Source of the DNA: Denitratimonas tolerans | GTDB lineage: Bacteria; Pseudomonadota; Gammaproteobacteria; Xanthomonadales; Xanthomonadaceae | Direction of reading: 5' to 3' | NCBI RefSeq assembly: GCF_037203605.1 | Contig: NZ_JBBDHC010000018.1 | Location: 9,948-73,947, forward strand | DNA: 64,000 nt | In this document: piece by piece, positions 51,884 through 62,100 of the stretch | Position numbering within the stretch: the stretch's first letter is position 1 | Layout of the letters: each line of letters begins with the position of its first letter | The notes under the pieces: model-generated | Seen by the model: only the letters and a program-made list of their open reading frames with translations | The model's database searches: none | What the model was told of the DNA's origin: nothing | Translations under genes and position numbers: made by a program

Positions 51884-54288
51884 CGCGCCCTGCGGGCCCA
51901 TCGGGCGACGAGGCCGCCCGCTTTGCCCGCATCGAAGCCCTGCTCGATGCCGCACTGGATCTTCCGGCCGAGGCGCGCGAGGCGTTCCTGACACAGGCCT
52001 GCGGCGCGGATCACGCGCTGTGCCGCGAGGCGCGCAGCCTGCTTGCCGCCGCGGCCGCGTCCGAGGGGTTCCTCGAAACCTCGGCCCCCTCGCCAGCGCA
52101 GTCGCCGCCCGAGCGCATGCTGGGACCGTGGCGGCTGGTGCGGCCCATCGGCCGCGGTGGCATGGGCGAGGTCTGGCTGGCCGAGCGCGCAGACGGGCGC
52201 TTCGAGCAGCAGGTGGCCATCAAGCTGCTGCATCGGGTGGGCGGCGACGAGGATGCCCGCTTCCTGCGCGAGCAGCGACTGCTCGCGCGGCTGGAACATC
52301 CCGGCATCGCCCGGCTGATCGACGCGGGTGCCCTGCCCGACGGGCGACCGTACATGGTGATGGAGTACGTGGACGGCACCCCTCTGCAGGTACACGTCCG
52401 CGCGCTTGCGTTCGACCAGCGCCTGGCGCTGTTCCTCCGGATCTGCGAGGCGGTCGCCTTCGCGCACCGGCACCTGGTCATCCACCGCGACCTCAAGCCG
52501 GAGAACATCCTGGTGCGCCGCGACGGGCGCGTGGCCTTGCTCGACTTCGGCATTGCCCGGCGGCTGGACGGCGAGGTCAACCAGACCGGCGACCTGCGCC
52601 TGACCCCGCGCTACGCCGCACCCGAGCAGCTCTCCGGCGACGCGCAGAGCACGCTAACCGATGTCTACGCCCTGGGCCTGCTGCTGCACGAGCTGTTGAC
52701 CGATCGTTCGCCCTGGGGCGAGCTGGTGGGCGCGGGGCCGATCGCGCTGCTGCAGCGTGCCCGCCGCGGACCACCGCCCGCGCCCAGCGCCAGCGTCGAC
52801 TCGGCGGTGCGGGCGCGCGCCCTGCGCGGCGACCTCGACGCCATCGTGCACAAGGCGCTGCGGCCAGAACCGGCGGCCCGCTACGCCTCCGTGGAAGCCC
52901 TGGCCGAGGACGTGCGCCGACACCAGGCGCACCGCACGGTGGCCGCGCGCGGCGATGCGCTGGGCTATCGTGTGCGCCGCCTGCTGCGGCGCTACTGGTT
53001 TGCGGCTGCGGCGGTCACCACGGTCTTCATCGGCCTGCTGGTCGCGCTGTCGGCCATTTCGATGGCGCGCAACGAGGCGGTGCGCGAGCGCGACATCGCC
53101 CAGACCGAAGCGCGCCGCAGCAAGGCGGTGCGCGACTACCTCGGACTCATGTTCCGCGATGCCGGCCGCCACGCGCGCGACGGCGACGCGCTGACCGCCA
53201 AGGCCGTGCTCGACCAGGCCGCCGACCGGGTGGTGCAGGATTTTTCCGATGACCCGGTCGCCAGCGCCGACGTGCTCAAGGCGCTGGGCGAGCTGCACTT
53301 CTACATCGACGACTACGCCGCCGCCGAGCCGCTGTTTCGACGCTGGCTGGCGCAGGAAGACACCATCGCCGATCCGGAGGCCGCCGCCGCAGTGCGCTTC
53401 GCCCTGGCTGAAACGGTGAACCGCATGGGGCACGGCGCCGAGGCGCGCGCGCTGCTCGACGCCGCGCAGCGCTATTGGCAGACCGATCCCGTGCGCCACG
53501 CCGACGTGCTGCTCACCTCGCGCATGCTGCAGGCCCGCCTGCAGCGCGAAGGTGGCGATCCGGCGGGTGCCTTGCGCACCCTGGAAGCCGCCCTGCCGCA
53601 GCGGCTGGCGCGCTCCGGGTCCGAGCACGTGGAAACCGCCACCCTCCTGACCAACCTCGGCGTGGCCTACGTGCAGGCCGGCCATCTCGACCAGGGCATC
53701 GAGGTGTCACGGCGTGCGCTGGAGCGCTGGGATCGCCTGCAGATGGGCAGCGGCAGCGAAGCCCTCAATACACTGAACAACCTCGCGGCGGCGCACTACC
53801 GCCAGGGCGACATGGAGGCCGCGGAAGCGACCTTCGCGCGCGCCCTGGAACTGCGCCGTGAACTGTTCGGCCCGTCCGCCGCCACCGCGGCGCTGATCGG
53901 CAACTACGCGCGCGTGGTGCATCGGCAGGGACGCCTGGTCGAAGCGCTGGCGCTGTGCGCGGAAGGAGAAATCATGGCGCTCGCGCACGCCGGCTCGGTC
54001 AGTCCCTTGACCCAGGCCCTGCGCGTCACGCGCGGCGAAGTGCTTCTGGCCCTGCGGCGGGTGGACGAAGCGCGCGCCGCGCTGGATGCCGTCTTCCGTG
54101 AAGACCTGTCGGGACTGCCGGCCACGCTGCGGCTGCGCGCCACGCTGGGCATGGCCGAAGCCGCGCGGCTTCAGGATGATCCTGCCGCCGCCGCTGCGTT
54201 CGATCAGGCGCAGGCGCTGGCCGACGCCCTGGGCACCGGGGCGGCCGAGTTCGAGCCGCGCCTGGATGCGCTGCGCCGCGCCCAATGA
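51880..54288 (+). CDS. Transmembrane Ser/Thr protein kinase with TPR sensor region
   Basis: An 802-residue Hanks-type kinase. The N-terminal 80 residues are helical; the kinase domain (about 82-355) has IGRGGMGEVWLAE, VAIKLL, catalytic HRDLKPENILV, DFGIAR and the APE-like YAAPEQL. A single membrane helix lies near 372-395 and the remainder is a TPR-type helical array (for example ETATLLTNLGVAYVQAGHLD). The kinase would be cytoplasmic and the TPR region outside. It probably controls the sigma factor encoded just upstream. Confidence 0.9.
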   Translation: MTRPAGPSGDEAARFARIEALLDAALDLPAEAREAFLTQACGADHALCREARSLLAAAAASEGFLETSAPSPAQSPPERMLGPWRLVRPIGRGGMGEVWLAERADGRFEQQVAIKLLHRVGGDEDARFLREQRLLARLEHPGIARLIDAGALPDGRPYMVMEYVDGTPLQVHVRALAFDQRLALFLRICEAVAFAHRHLVIHRDLKPENILVRRDGRVALLDFGIARRLDGEVNQTGDLRLTPRYAAPEQLSGDAQSTLTDVYALGLLLHELLTDRSPWGELVGAGPIALLQRARRGPPPAPSASVDSAVRARALRGDLDAIVHKALRPEPAARYASVEALAEDVRRHQAHRTVAARGDALGYRVRRLLRRYWFAAAAVTTVFIGLLVALSAISMARNEAVRERDIAQTEARRSKAVRDYLGLMFRDAGRHARDGDALTAKAVLDQAADRVVQDFSDDPVASADVLKALGELHFYIDDYAAAEPLFRRWLAQEDTIADPEAAAAVRFALAETVNRMGHGAEARALLDAAQRYWQTDPVRHADVLLTSRMLQARLQREGGDPAGALRTLEAALPQRLARSGSEHVETATLLTNLGVAYVQAGHLDQGIEVSRRALERWDRLQMGSGSEALNTLNNLAAAHYRQGDMEAAEATFARALELRRELFGPSAATAALIGNYARVVHRQGRLVEALALCAEGEIMALAHAGSVSPLTQALRVTRGEVLLALRRVDEARAALDAVFREDLSGLPATLRLRATLGMAEAARLQDDPAAAAAFDQAQALADALGTGAAEFEPRLDALRRAQ

Positions 54289-54314
54289 AAACGGCCCCGT
54301 TTCCGGGGCCGTTT
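54289..54314. terminator. Bidirectional terminator between kinase and rpoH
   Basis: AAACGGCCCCG pairs perfectly with CGGGGCCGTTT around a four-base loop; it begins at the kinase stop codon and serves the convergent rpoH gene as well. Confidence 0.75.
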
Positions 54315-54338
54315 GTCGTGCGGCAAGGCGGGCGGTGG

Positions 54339-55199
54339 TCAGGCCACCAGCAGGGCCTTCATCTTCTTCATCGCGTTGGCCTCGATCTGGCGGATGCGCT
54401 CGGCCGAGACGCCGTATTCATCGGCCAGCTCCTGCAGCGTCATCTTGCGTTCGTCATCCAGCCAGCGGCGGCGGATGATGTCGCGCGAACGCGCGTCCAG
54501 CTGAGCCAGGCCTTCGCGCAGCAGTTCGAGCTGGCTGCCTTCCTCGTCCTCGCGCGCGTAGGCGTGGGCCGGGTCGGCGTCCGGCGCGACCAGATAGGCC
54601 ATGGGCGCGGGCGGCGCATCTTCATCGGCATCCACCGGCGTTTCGAAACCGATGTCGCGACCCGACAGCCGCGCCTCCATCTCCAGAACCTCTGACTCGG
54701 GCACGTTGAGATCGCGCGCCACGGCCTGGACTTCCGAATGGTTCATCCAGCCCAGGCGCTTGCGGCTCTTGCGCAGGTTGAAGAAAAGCTTGCGCTGCGC
54801 CTTGGTCGTGGCGATCTTGACGATGCGCCAGTTCTTCAGGATGAACTCGTGCATCTCGGCGCGGATCCAGTGCACCGCAAAGCTCACCAGGCGCACGCCC
54901 TGAGTGGGGTCGAAGCGCTTGACCGCCTTCATCAGGCCGATGTTGCCTTCCTGGATCAGGTCGGCGATCTGCAGGCCGTAACCGCTGTATCCTCGCGCCA
55001 CGTGCACCACGAAGCGCAGGTGCGAAAGCACCAGCGAGCGCGCGGCGCTGAGATCCTGGTCATCCAGATAGCGGTGCGCCAGTTCCTGCTCTTCCTCCAC
55101 CGTCAGCACCGGGATGCGGTTCACCGCGCCGATGTAGGCGTCCAGCGAGCCCAGCGCGCTGGGGATGGGCAGATTGCTCGTCATGACAGCGGTGTTCAT
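54339..55199 (-). CDS. rpoH: RNA polymerase heat-shock sigma factor sigma-32
   Basis: A 286-residue sigma-70-family factor that directs transcription of chaperone and protease genes. Region 2 (ADLIQEGNIGLMKAVKRFDP, then VRLVSFAVHWIRAEMHEFIL) contains the RpoH-type QRKLFFNLRKSRKRLG box, and region 4 ends with LQELADEYGVSAERIRQIE. The ATG at 55199 has GGGAG upstream. A CIRCE operator overlaps its promoter. Confidence 0.95.
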   Translation of the reverse strand: MNTAVMTSNLPIPSALGSLDAYIGAVNRIPVLTVEEEQELAHRYLDDQDLSAARSLVLSHLRFVVHVARGYSGYGLQIADLIQEGNIGLMKAVKRFDPTQGVRLVSFAVHWIRAEMHEFILKNWRIVKIATTKAQRKLFFNLRKSRKRLGWMNHSEVQAVARDLNVPESEVLEMEARLSGRDIGFETPVDADEDAPPAPMAYLVAPDADPAHAYAREDEEGSQLELLREGLAQLDARSRDIIRRRWLDDERKMTLQELADEYGVSAERIRQIEANAMKKMKALLVA

Positions 55200-55230
55200 G
55201 GTGTTTTTCTCCCGTTGGGGACTTGCCCCC

Positions 55231-55260
55231 ATTCTAGCACTCGGGCCATTGGAGTGCTAA
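55231..55260 (-). promoter_or_regulatory. rpoH promoter overlapping a CIRCE operator
   Basis: On the minus strand TTAGCA (55255-55260) and TAGAAT (55231-55236) are 18 bases apart, reasonable sigma-70 elements 32 bases ahead of the start codon. The CIRCE palindrome at 55234-55260 covers both, so a bound repressor would block polymerase. Confidence 0.55.
55234..55260. promoter_or_regulatory. CIRCE element (HrcA operator) upstream of rpoH
   Basis: CTAGCACTC, nine bases, then GAGTGCTAA: this matches the CIRCE consensus (TTAGCACTC-N9-GAGTGCTAA) except for one base, with the exact nine-base spacer. HrcA binds such sites and represses heat-shock genes until stress. Its position 35 bases upstream of rpoH implies that HrcA controls sigma-32 synthesis in this organism. 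hrcA itself is not in the window. Confidence 0.85.
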
Positions 55261-55550
55261 AACGCCGGAAAGTTCCGCCCCATCGAGAGCAGATGGGGCC
55301 GCGGTCGATGTTTTCCAGCCCCGGTGCGAAAGACCGGGCCACAGCGGGCCGAGCCGCCGGCGCGAACCATACCCTGCATGAACGGCGCAGGTCGAAAGCG
55401 GCCGGATCGATGAACGGGGGACTTCCGGGAGAGGTCATTGCCCCCATCCTGAGGCATCCTGCGCTTGCCGAAGCGGCCCCGCGTTGGCACGCTGGCACCG
55501 CTTCGGTGTTCGACACGCGGCACCGGCACCCGTATCCAGAGGTTTTCCCC

Positions 55551-57740
55551 ATGTTCGCACTGCGCCACCTGATTGCTTTCGGCCTCGCCTTGGCCCTCGC
55601 CGGCGGCGCGTTGGCCAAACCCACGCCGGTCGAGCCGGTGACGCTGGCCCCGACCGAGACGCAGCGCGATGTGGTGACGCTGGTCACCCAGCTGCTGAGC
55701 AACAGCCGCTACCACTACCACCCGCTGCCGCTCGATGACGCGCTCTCGGCGAGCATCTACGACCGCTACCTGGAAGCGCTTGATCGCGACCGGATGTACC
55801 TCCTGGCGACCGACGTGGAGCGCTTCGCGTCGCTGCGCACCGGGTTCGACGACGCCCTGCGCGAGCGTCGCCTGGAGCCGGCCTTCGACATGTTCAACCT
55901 CTACCTGCAGCGCGTGTCCGACCGTACCCGCTTCGTGCGGGACTACCTCAAGACCGACATCGACCTCGACGCCGAGGAAACCTGGGCCTACGACCGCAAG
56001 GACGCCCCGTTCGCCAAGGACACGGAAGAGCTGGATGCCCTCTGGCGCAAGCGCGTGAAGAACGACGTGCTGCGCCTCAAGCTCGCCGGCAAGCCCATGG
56101 AGGCGATCCGCGAGACGCTCGACAAGCGTTACGCGAACTTCGAATCGCGCATCCGCTCGACCCGCGGCGACGACGTGTTCCAGACCTTCATGAACGCCTA
56201 TACCAGCGCGATCGAACCGCACACCGGCTACATGAACCCGCGCACCACCGAAAACTTCAATGTCTCCATGCGGCTGTCGCTGGAAGGCATCGGCGCGGTG
56301 CTGCAGGTCAACGACGAGGACATCACGGTGATCCGCTCGATCGTTCCCGGCGGCCCGGCGGCGCTGTCGGGGCAGGTCAAGCCCGGCGACCGCATCTATG
56401 CCGTGGGCCAGGGCGATGACGGAGCCATGGTCGACGTGGTGGGCTGGCGCATCGACGATGTGGTCGAGCTGATCCGCGGCCCGCGCGAGACGCGGGTGCG
56501 GCTGGATCTTCTGCCCGCCGATGCCGGCGTGGACGGCGAGCACCAAACCGTGATGCTGACCCGCGAGAAGGTCAAGCTCGAGGAGCAGGCCGCCAGGAAG
56601 TCGGTGCTCACGGTGGGCGAAGGCGAGGCCGTGCGGCGCATCGGCGTCATCGATCTGCCCACTTTCTATCAGGATTTCGAGGGACGCCGGCGCGACGAGC
56701 CGGACTACCGCTCCGCCACGCGCGACGTCGCCAAACTGCTGGCCGAACTCAAGCAGGAAAAGGTCGACGGCGTGGTGGTCGACCTGCGCAACAACGGCGG
56801 TGGTTCACTGACCGAGGCGGTGGAGCTGTCCGGCCTGTTCATCGATCGCGGCCCGGTGGTGCAGGTGCGCGATGCGGGCGGGCGCATCGACGTGCAGCGC
56901 GACGGCGCGGCGGGTACCGCCTGGGACGGCCCGCTTGCGGTGCTGGTCAACCGCGCCTCGGCCTCGGCCTCGGAGATCTTCGCCGGTGCCATGCAGGATT
57001 ACGGGCGCGCCCTGATCATCGGGGAAACCACCTTCGGCAAGGGCACGGTGCAGAACCTCGTCGACCTCGACATGTTTTCGCGCGGCGGTCGCGCCGGATT
57101 CGGCCAGCTCAAGATCACCGTGGCACAGTTCTTCCGGGTCGAGGGCGGGTCCACGCAGAACCGCGGCGTCACCCCGGACATCGGATTTCCGGTGACGCTG
57201 GATGCCGAGGACTACGGCGAGAGCAGCTACGACAACGCCCTGCCCTGGACGCGCGTGGAGGCGGCCGGCTACGCCACCCAGGCCAACTTCAAGCCGCTCC
57301 TGCCGCTGCTGGAAGCGCGTCACGAAACCCGTGCCAAGGACGATCCCGAATTCGTCTGGCTGGCCGAGGACGTGGCCGAGTACCGCCGCCAGCGCGCTGA
57401 AAAGACGATTTCCCTGAACGAGGCCACCCGCCGCGCCGAGCGCGAGCGCACCGAAGCGCGCCGCACGGCGCGCGAGGCGGAGCGCAAGGCGCGCGGCCTG
57501 GCCGATGCGCATGCCGGCGCGACCGAAGACGACGGCCTGCAGGCCGACGAGCGCAACGTGGCGGCCGATGCCAAACGCGAGGCGGACGCGCGCAACCAGC
57601 CGCCCGATGTGCTCGCGCGCGAGGCGGCCCACATCCTTGCCGACGCCATCGACCTGCTGCGTGATGACCGCGCGCTGGCGGCCCAGGTGCTGCCGGCCGA
57701 GGGCACGCCGACAGCATCGGACGCCAAGCGGATTCGCTGA
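55551..57740 (+). CDS. prc: C-terminal (tail-specific) processing protease
   Basis: A 729-residue S41 periplasmic protease that trims or degrades proteins from their C-termini. Signal peptide ends LAKP near residue 23; PDZ domain around 230-330 (LEGIGAVLQVNDEDITV, GGPAALSGQVKPGDRI), catalytic Ser in NRASASASEIFAGAM and Lys in ETTFGKGTVQNL. The C-terminal third has a long charged helical region rich in Arg, Ala and Glu (about 600-660). The ATG at 55551 follows AGAGG. The 290 bases ahead show only an eight-base inverted repeat (55469-55476 with 55498-55505). Confidence 0.93.
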   Translation: MFALRHLIAFGLALALAGGALAKPTPVEPVTLAPTETQRDVVTLVTQLLSNSRYHYHPLPLDDALSASIYDRYLEALDRDRMYLLATDVERFASLRTGFDDALRERRLEPAFDMFNLYLQRVSDRTRFVRDYLKTDIDLDAEETWAYDRKDAPFAKDTEELDALWRKRVKNDVLRLKLAGKPMEAIRETLDKRYANFESRIRSTRGDDVFQTFMNAYTSAIEPHTGYMNPRTTENFNVSMRLSLEGIGAVLQVNDEDITVIRSIVPGGPAALSGQVKPGDRIYAVGQGDDGAMVDVVGWRIDDVVELIRGPRETRVRLDLLPADAGVDGEHQTVMLTREKVKLEEQAARKSVLTVGEGEAVRRIGVIDLPTFYQDFEGRRRDEPDYRSATRDVAKLLAELKQEKVDGVVVDLRNNGGGSLTEAVELSGLFIDRGPVVQVRDAGGRIDVQRDGAAGTAWDGPLAVLVNRASASASEIFAGAMQDYGRALIIGETTFGKGTVQNLVDLDMFSRGGRAGFGQLKITVAQFFRVEGGSTQNRGVTPDIGFPVTLDAEDYGESSYDNALPWTRVEAAGYATQANFKPLLPLLEARHETRAKDDPEFVWLAEDVAEYRRQRAEKTISLNEATRRAERERTEARRTAREAERKARGLADAHAGATEDDGLQADERNVAADAKREADARNQPPDVLAREAAHILADAIDLLRDDRALAAQVLPAEGTPTASDAKRIR

Positions 57741-57822
57741 CCCGCGGCAGCGCGCCCCGACCCTCCTCGGACAGCACCCGCCCTGCGGGTGCCGATCCCG
57801 ACTTCGCCCAGGAAATCCTCGC

Positions 57823-58728
57823 GTGTCCGCAACCGGCATCGCCGCGACCCCCGCGCCGCGCCCGTGGGCGATTGCCCTGGCGCTGGGCGTGCTTTACGTG
57901 GTGTGGGGTTCCACCTACCTGGCCATTCGCATCGCGCTGGAAGGCTATCCGCCGTTCCTCCTGGGTGCCATCCGGATGCTGCTGGCCGGCGCGCTGATGT
58001 ACGCGGTGCTGCGCTGGCGCGGCGTTCCCGCGCCGACCCGGCCACAGTGGCGCAGGCTGTGGTGGCTTTCGATCTTCATGGTGCTGCTGAGCAACGGACT
58101 GGTGAACGTGGCCGAGCGCGAAGTGTCCTCGGGCATGGCCGCGGTGGCGGTTGCCTCGATGCCCCTGTGGGCGGCACTGTTCGCACTGGCGCGCGGCGAG
58201 CGCCCCGGGCGCGTGGAATGGATCGGCCTGGCCGTCGGATTCGCGGGCGTGCTGTGGCTCAACGCCGGCGGCACGCTGGCGGCGACGCCGACAGGCATGA
58301 TCATGCTGCTGGTGGCACCCATCGCCTGGGCCTGGGGTTCGATCTGGAGCCGCGGCCGCGACCTGCCGACCCCGTTCATGTCCGCTGCCGGGCAGATGCT
58401 CACCGGCGGCATCTGGATGCTGGCCGCCGCCCTGGTCACCGGCGAACGCATGACCGCCTGGCCATCGCTGCAGGCGAGCTTGGCGCTGTTCTACCTCGTC
58501 GGCTTCGGTTCGATCGTGGGCTTCACCGCCTACATCTGGCTGCTGCATCACGTGCGCCCCGTGCTCGCGACCAGCTATGCCTACGTCAATCCGCCGATCG
58601 CGGTGCTGTTCGGCGTGCTGCTGGCCGGGGAGGTGATCAGCGCCAACGAGATCGCCGCCACTGCCGTGATCCTCGCGGGCGTGGCCGTCATCACGCTGGC
58701 GCGCAGCCGGCCAAGGCCCTCGCGCTGA
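57823..58728 (+). CDS. EamA-family (DMT) transporter
   Basis: A 301-residue inner-membrane protein with about ten hydrophobic helices in two EamA repeats. VLYVVWGSTYLAIRIALEG at the first helix and PVLATSYAYVNPPIAVLFG late in the second repeat are typical of YedA-like exporters of amino acids or metabolites. The GTG start at 57823 has AGGA upstream. Substrate unknown. It ends nine bases before an inverted-repeat element. Confidence 0.85.
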   Translation: MSATGIAATPAPRPWAIALALGVLYVVWGSTYLAIRIALEGYPPFLLGAIRMLLAGALMYAVLRWRGVPAPTRPQWRRLWWLSIFMVLLSNGLVNVAEREVSSGMAAVAVASMPLWAALFALARGERPGRVEWIGLAVGFAGVLWLNAGGTLAATPTGMIMLLVAPIAWAWGSIWSRGRDLPTPFMSAAGQMLTGGIWMLAAALVTGERMTAWPSLQASLALFYLVGFGSIVGFTAYIWLLHHVRPVLATSYAYVNPPIAVLFGVLLAGEVISANEIAATAVILAGVAVITLARSRPRPSR

Positions 58729-58736
58729 CCCGCCAA

Positions 58737-58866
58737 GGAAGCTCTGAACAAGACCGTCATGCCCGGGCAGGCCGGCATCCAGCCACTTCAAGCCCTTGAA
58801 GACAAAGGTACTGGACTCCCGCCTGCGCGGGAGTGACGAGAAAAACACAGCGTGTTCAGAGGTTCC
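58737..58866. repeat. MITE-like element with nested inverted repeats
   Basis: Outer ends GGAAGCTCTGAACA (58737-58750) and TGTTCAGAGGTTCC (58853-58866) are inverted repeats with one mismatch. Inner arms at 58755-58782 and 58811-58838 form the CGTCATxCCCGxGCAGGC...CCAG type palindrome common to interspersed repeats of proteobacteria. The 130-base unit has no coding capacity. Confidence 0.65.
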
Positions 58867-59073
58867 CTAACGCGGACGGCGCGCCCTGCGGCATGCGGGC
58901 CAACCCTCACGGGAGATGGATTGCTGCGGTTGGTCAGATGGTGTTTCCGCAAACGGCCAGACGACCCGGTCGCGCGATCACCGTTGCCACTGCCCGCGGC
59001 GAGCGAGCATGCTGTGGCCAAATGTGCAGACAAATGTGACGACCTAGCACCAATTTGAGTCTTCTTCAATGGC

Positions 59074-59101
59074 TTGCACATTATTTCGGATCCGCTATTT
59101 T
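59074..59101 (+). promoter_or_regulatory. Possible promoter of the long RHS gene
   Basis: TTGCAC (59074-59079) and TATTTT (59096-59101) are spaced by 16 bases in a locally AT-richer segment, 34 bases ahead of the start codon. The rest of the 58867-59135 interval shows no other feature. Confidence 0.4.
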
Positions 59102-59135
59102 CCGATCTTGCAGGGGCTCGTCGGGGAGAATGCTC

Positions 59136-62100
59136 GTGAGCCGTGCATTGCGTATGTTGGCAGGGGTGCCTTTTGTCTGTCTGTTTGTCCTGGTGGCTTG
59201 GCCCGCATGGGTTCATGCTCAGGATTCCGTATCCGATCAAGTCGGAGCGACAGCCGGGCAGTTCCGCGTGGATGAATCCGGTGCGGCGACGTATTCCGTC
59301 CCGATCCAGGCAGTGCCGGGAACGGCCGGAGTTGCGCCGGATATCTCGCTGAACTACTCCAGCCAAGGGGGTGACGGGCCTTTGGGGCGCGGATGGGCTG
59401 TTGGCGGTTTGTCCGCAATCTCGCGCTGCAGATCCACGCGGGAAGCGGGTGATTTCATCGCTTCTGGCATCCCGCAGGATGGAACGCCACCGGCGGTAAA
59501 TTACGGCGCAAGTGATCGCTATTGTCTCGACGGGCAACGCCTGCTTCCTGCACCCGGCGGGTCACCCGCGTGCCCGGCGGTAAGTGGCTACTTTGTCGAA
59601 AACCTGCGCACGCAGTCCGAGAGCTTCCAGCGAGTTTGCGCCTATTCCGCCGCCGGTTCCGGGGCGAATGATCCGAGGTTCTTCTCGGTGGAGCGTCCGG
59701 ACGGCTCCACCAGTTTCTACGGCGACCGCGACGACTGGACCACGGCGGCCACGCGCCCGGACGGCTATGTGAACAGCACGGCCCCCGGCCACACGGCCAA
59801 GGCGCTGAGCTGGTGGCAGACCCGCTTTCAGGATTCGACCGGCAACTACATCGACTTCCGCTACCTGAGCAACCCGGCGGGCGGCGCGTACCCGGGGGAA
59901 TCCCTCATTTCATCGGTCGAATACACCGGGAAGAAGCAGCTCGCCGCCCAGACGGGCGGCGCGTGGGGTCCGTACGCGAAGATCGTGTTCAACTACGCCG
60001 CGCTCTCGACGACGCAGTACGTTCGCGGCTCGGTAGCCGGCGGCACGGTCTGGCAGACGCGCCAGCTTTCCTCGATCACGGTCATCGGCGACATCGCCAG
60101 CGGCCAGCAGGCGCGCCATTACGCGCTGGCGTACTCCACGTCGGTATCCGGGTCCGGAGCCAGAACGCTGACCTCGATCCGGGAGTGCCGGGATTCCACG
60201 CAGGCGGTGTGCCTGCCGCAAACCTCGTTCGCGTGGGCACCGATCCTCAACGGGTTCTACAGCACCGACATGATCTCCAACACCGCGGGTTTCGACGGGC
60301 TCGCAAGCCTGCGGCTGGGCGACGTGGACGGCGATGGACTCACCGACGTCGCATGGTTCAGCGCGTCGGGAAACAGCAGCCAGCTCCAGGTGAGCTTCGG
60401 CGAGATCAACGGCAGCGGGCAGCTGTCGTTCAATCGCGTGGCCCAGCTTCCCTGGATCGTGGCGCGCAAACCAGCCGACATCGACAAGTACTGGCACCTG
60501 TTCGACTACGACGGCGACGGGCGCGACGATCTCTTCGTCGCCATTCCGAACGGGAACTGGGTGCTGTATCCGTCCAGTGGGCGTCCCACGAGCGCGGGCG
60601 TGCGCGCGTTCAACGCGGGAAGCAATCTGATCGCCGCGTTGTCGCCACCCATTTCTTCGACCACCACGAGCACGATCCTGGCCGATCTCAACGGCGACGG
60701 CCTGCTCGATGTCATGTATCGCCAGCCGGCCAGCGGCTCGACTCCCAGCTTGCTGTACACGCGGCTGACCGAGCGGATGGGCGCGGGGTTCGAATGGGGT
60801 GCGCAGCGCAGCGTCGGCATGGCCACGGACCTCGATCCGCCCCAGGTGCTGCTGAACGAGTTCACCAATCTGCTCGATCCCGACCAGCGCGTCCATCTCT
60901 TCGACTTCAATGGCGACAGCCGCTCCGATCTGGCGATCAGCACAGGAATCACCTGGTACAAGAACGACAACTCCAGCGAGTGCTCCAACCCGATTCCGCG
61001 ACCGGCGCAGCCGATCGCCGAGTGGACCGATGAGGCAGGGCAATCCTGGCGCGAGTGGCCGGCCCAGGTTCCGCAGGACGCGGTGGATCTGGCGTCGAAC
61101 CGGTGCACCGTGCTGACCCGTTTCGTGGAACTGTACGGGGTGACCAGCATCCAGCCCACGCACGTGCAGATGTCGGTGATCAAGCGCTGGCATCGCGGCG
61201 GTGAGCTGTGGAGCGGCTTCCCGCAGCCGCCCCCGCCCACGGGCTCTACGTTCAAGTTCGCCGACTTCAACGGCGACGGCTTGACCGACGCGCTGGTCAA
61301 GAGCGGGAGCTGGAGCGTTGATCTGACGGGCATCGGCGTAGTGCAAACCGGCCTTCCCGCGTTTCCGAACGAGGATTATCTGCAGCTCACCGACGTCAAC
61401 GGAGACGGGCGCGCGGACATCGTCTATCCACAAAGCGCGAACTCGAACTATCGCCCGTTCGTCGGTCACTTCGCGCGGCCCGACGGCACATTTCCGACCT
61501 ATGCCAGCCCCCTGCCCGGCGGCTACGCCCGCGGCTGCAAGAACACGACCTGCGATCTGACGCGAACGCACTTTTTGTTCGGGGATTTTGACGGCGATGC
61601 CGCCACGGACTTCTTCGCCCTGTACGACAACACCTCCGAGTACTACAGCAGCCGGCCGCCCAGCAACCACCGCTTCGTGCCGCGCGATGTCATCGGCAAG
61701 ATCACCGATGGCGTGGGGGCGGTCACGGAGCTGAGCTATCGCCCCCTCACCCTCGCCGACGTGTATCGCCGCGGCACCGGAACCCGTGCCGTGAGCTGGG
61801 GGCGCGGCTCCCCGGTGCAGGATGTCTTCGGACCGCAATACGTCGTGATCCGCGCCCAGAGCAGTGCGCCGGTCTACGGCAACCCCAATGCCCTGAGCGC
61901 GATCTACTACCGGTATTCGGGCGCGCGCATCCAGGCCGGTGGTGGCGGTCACCTGGGCTTCGAGCAGGTCCAGTCGTTCGACACCACGCCCGGCAATGCC
62001 CACATCGTGAGTACCACGACCTACCGGCAGGACGCACCTTTCATTGGCATGCCGCAAACGACCGAGCGTCGCGTGGTCAACGGCGCGTATGTCCCGCCCT

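Noticed and set aside
59910..62057. A 715-codon reverse frame under the giant RHS gene
   Set aside because: The forward frame has signal peptide, SpvB, FG-GAP and RHS motifs; the reverse one has none.
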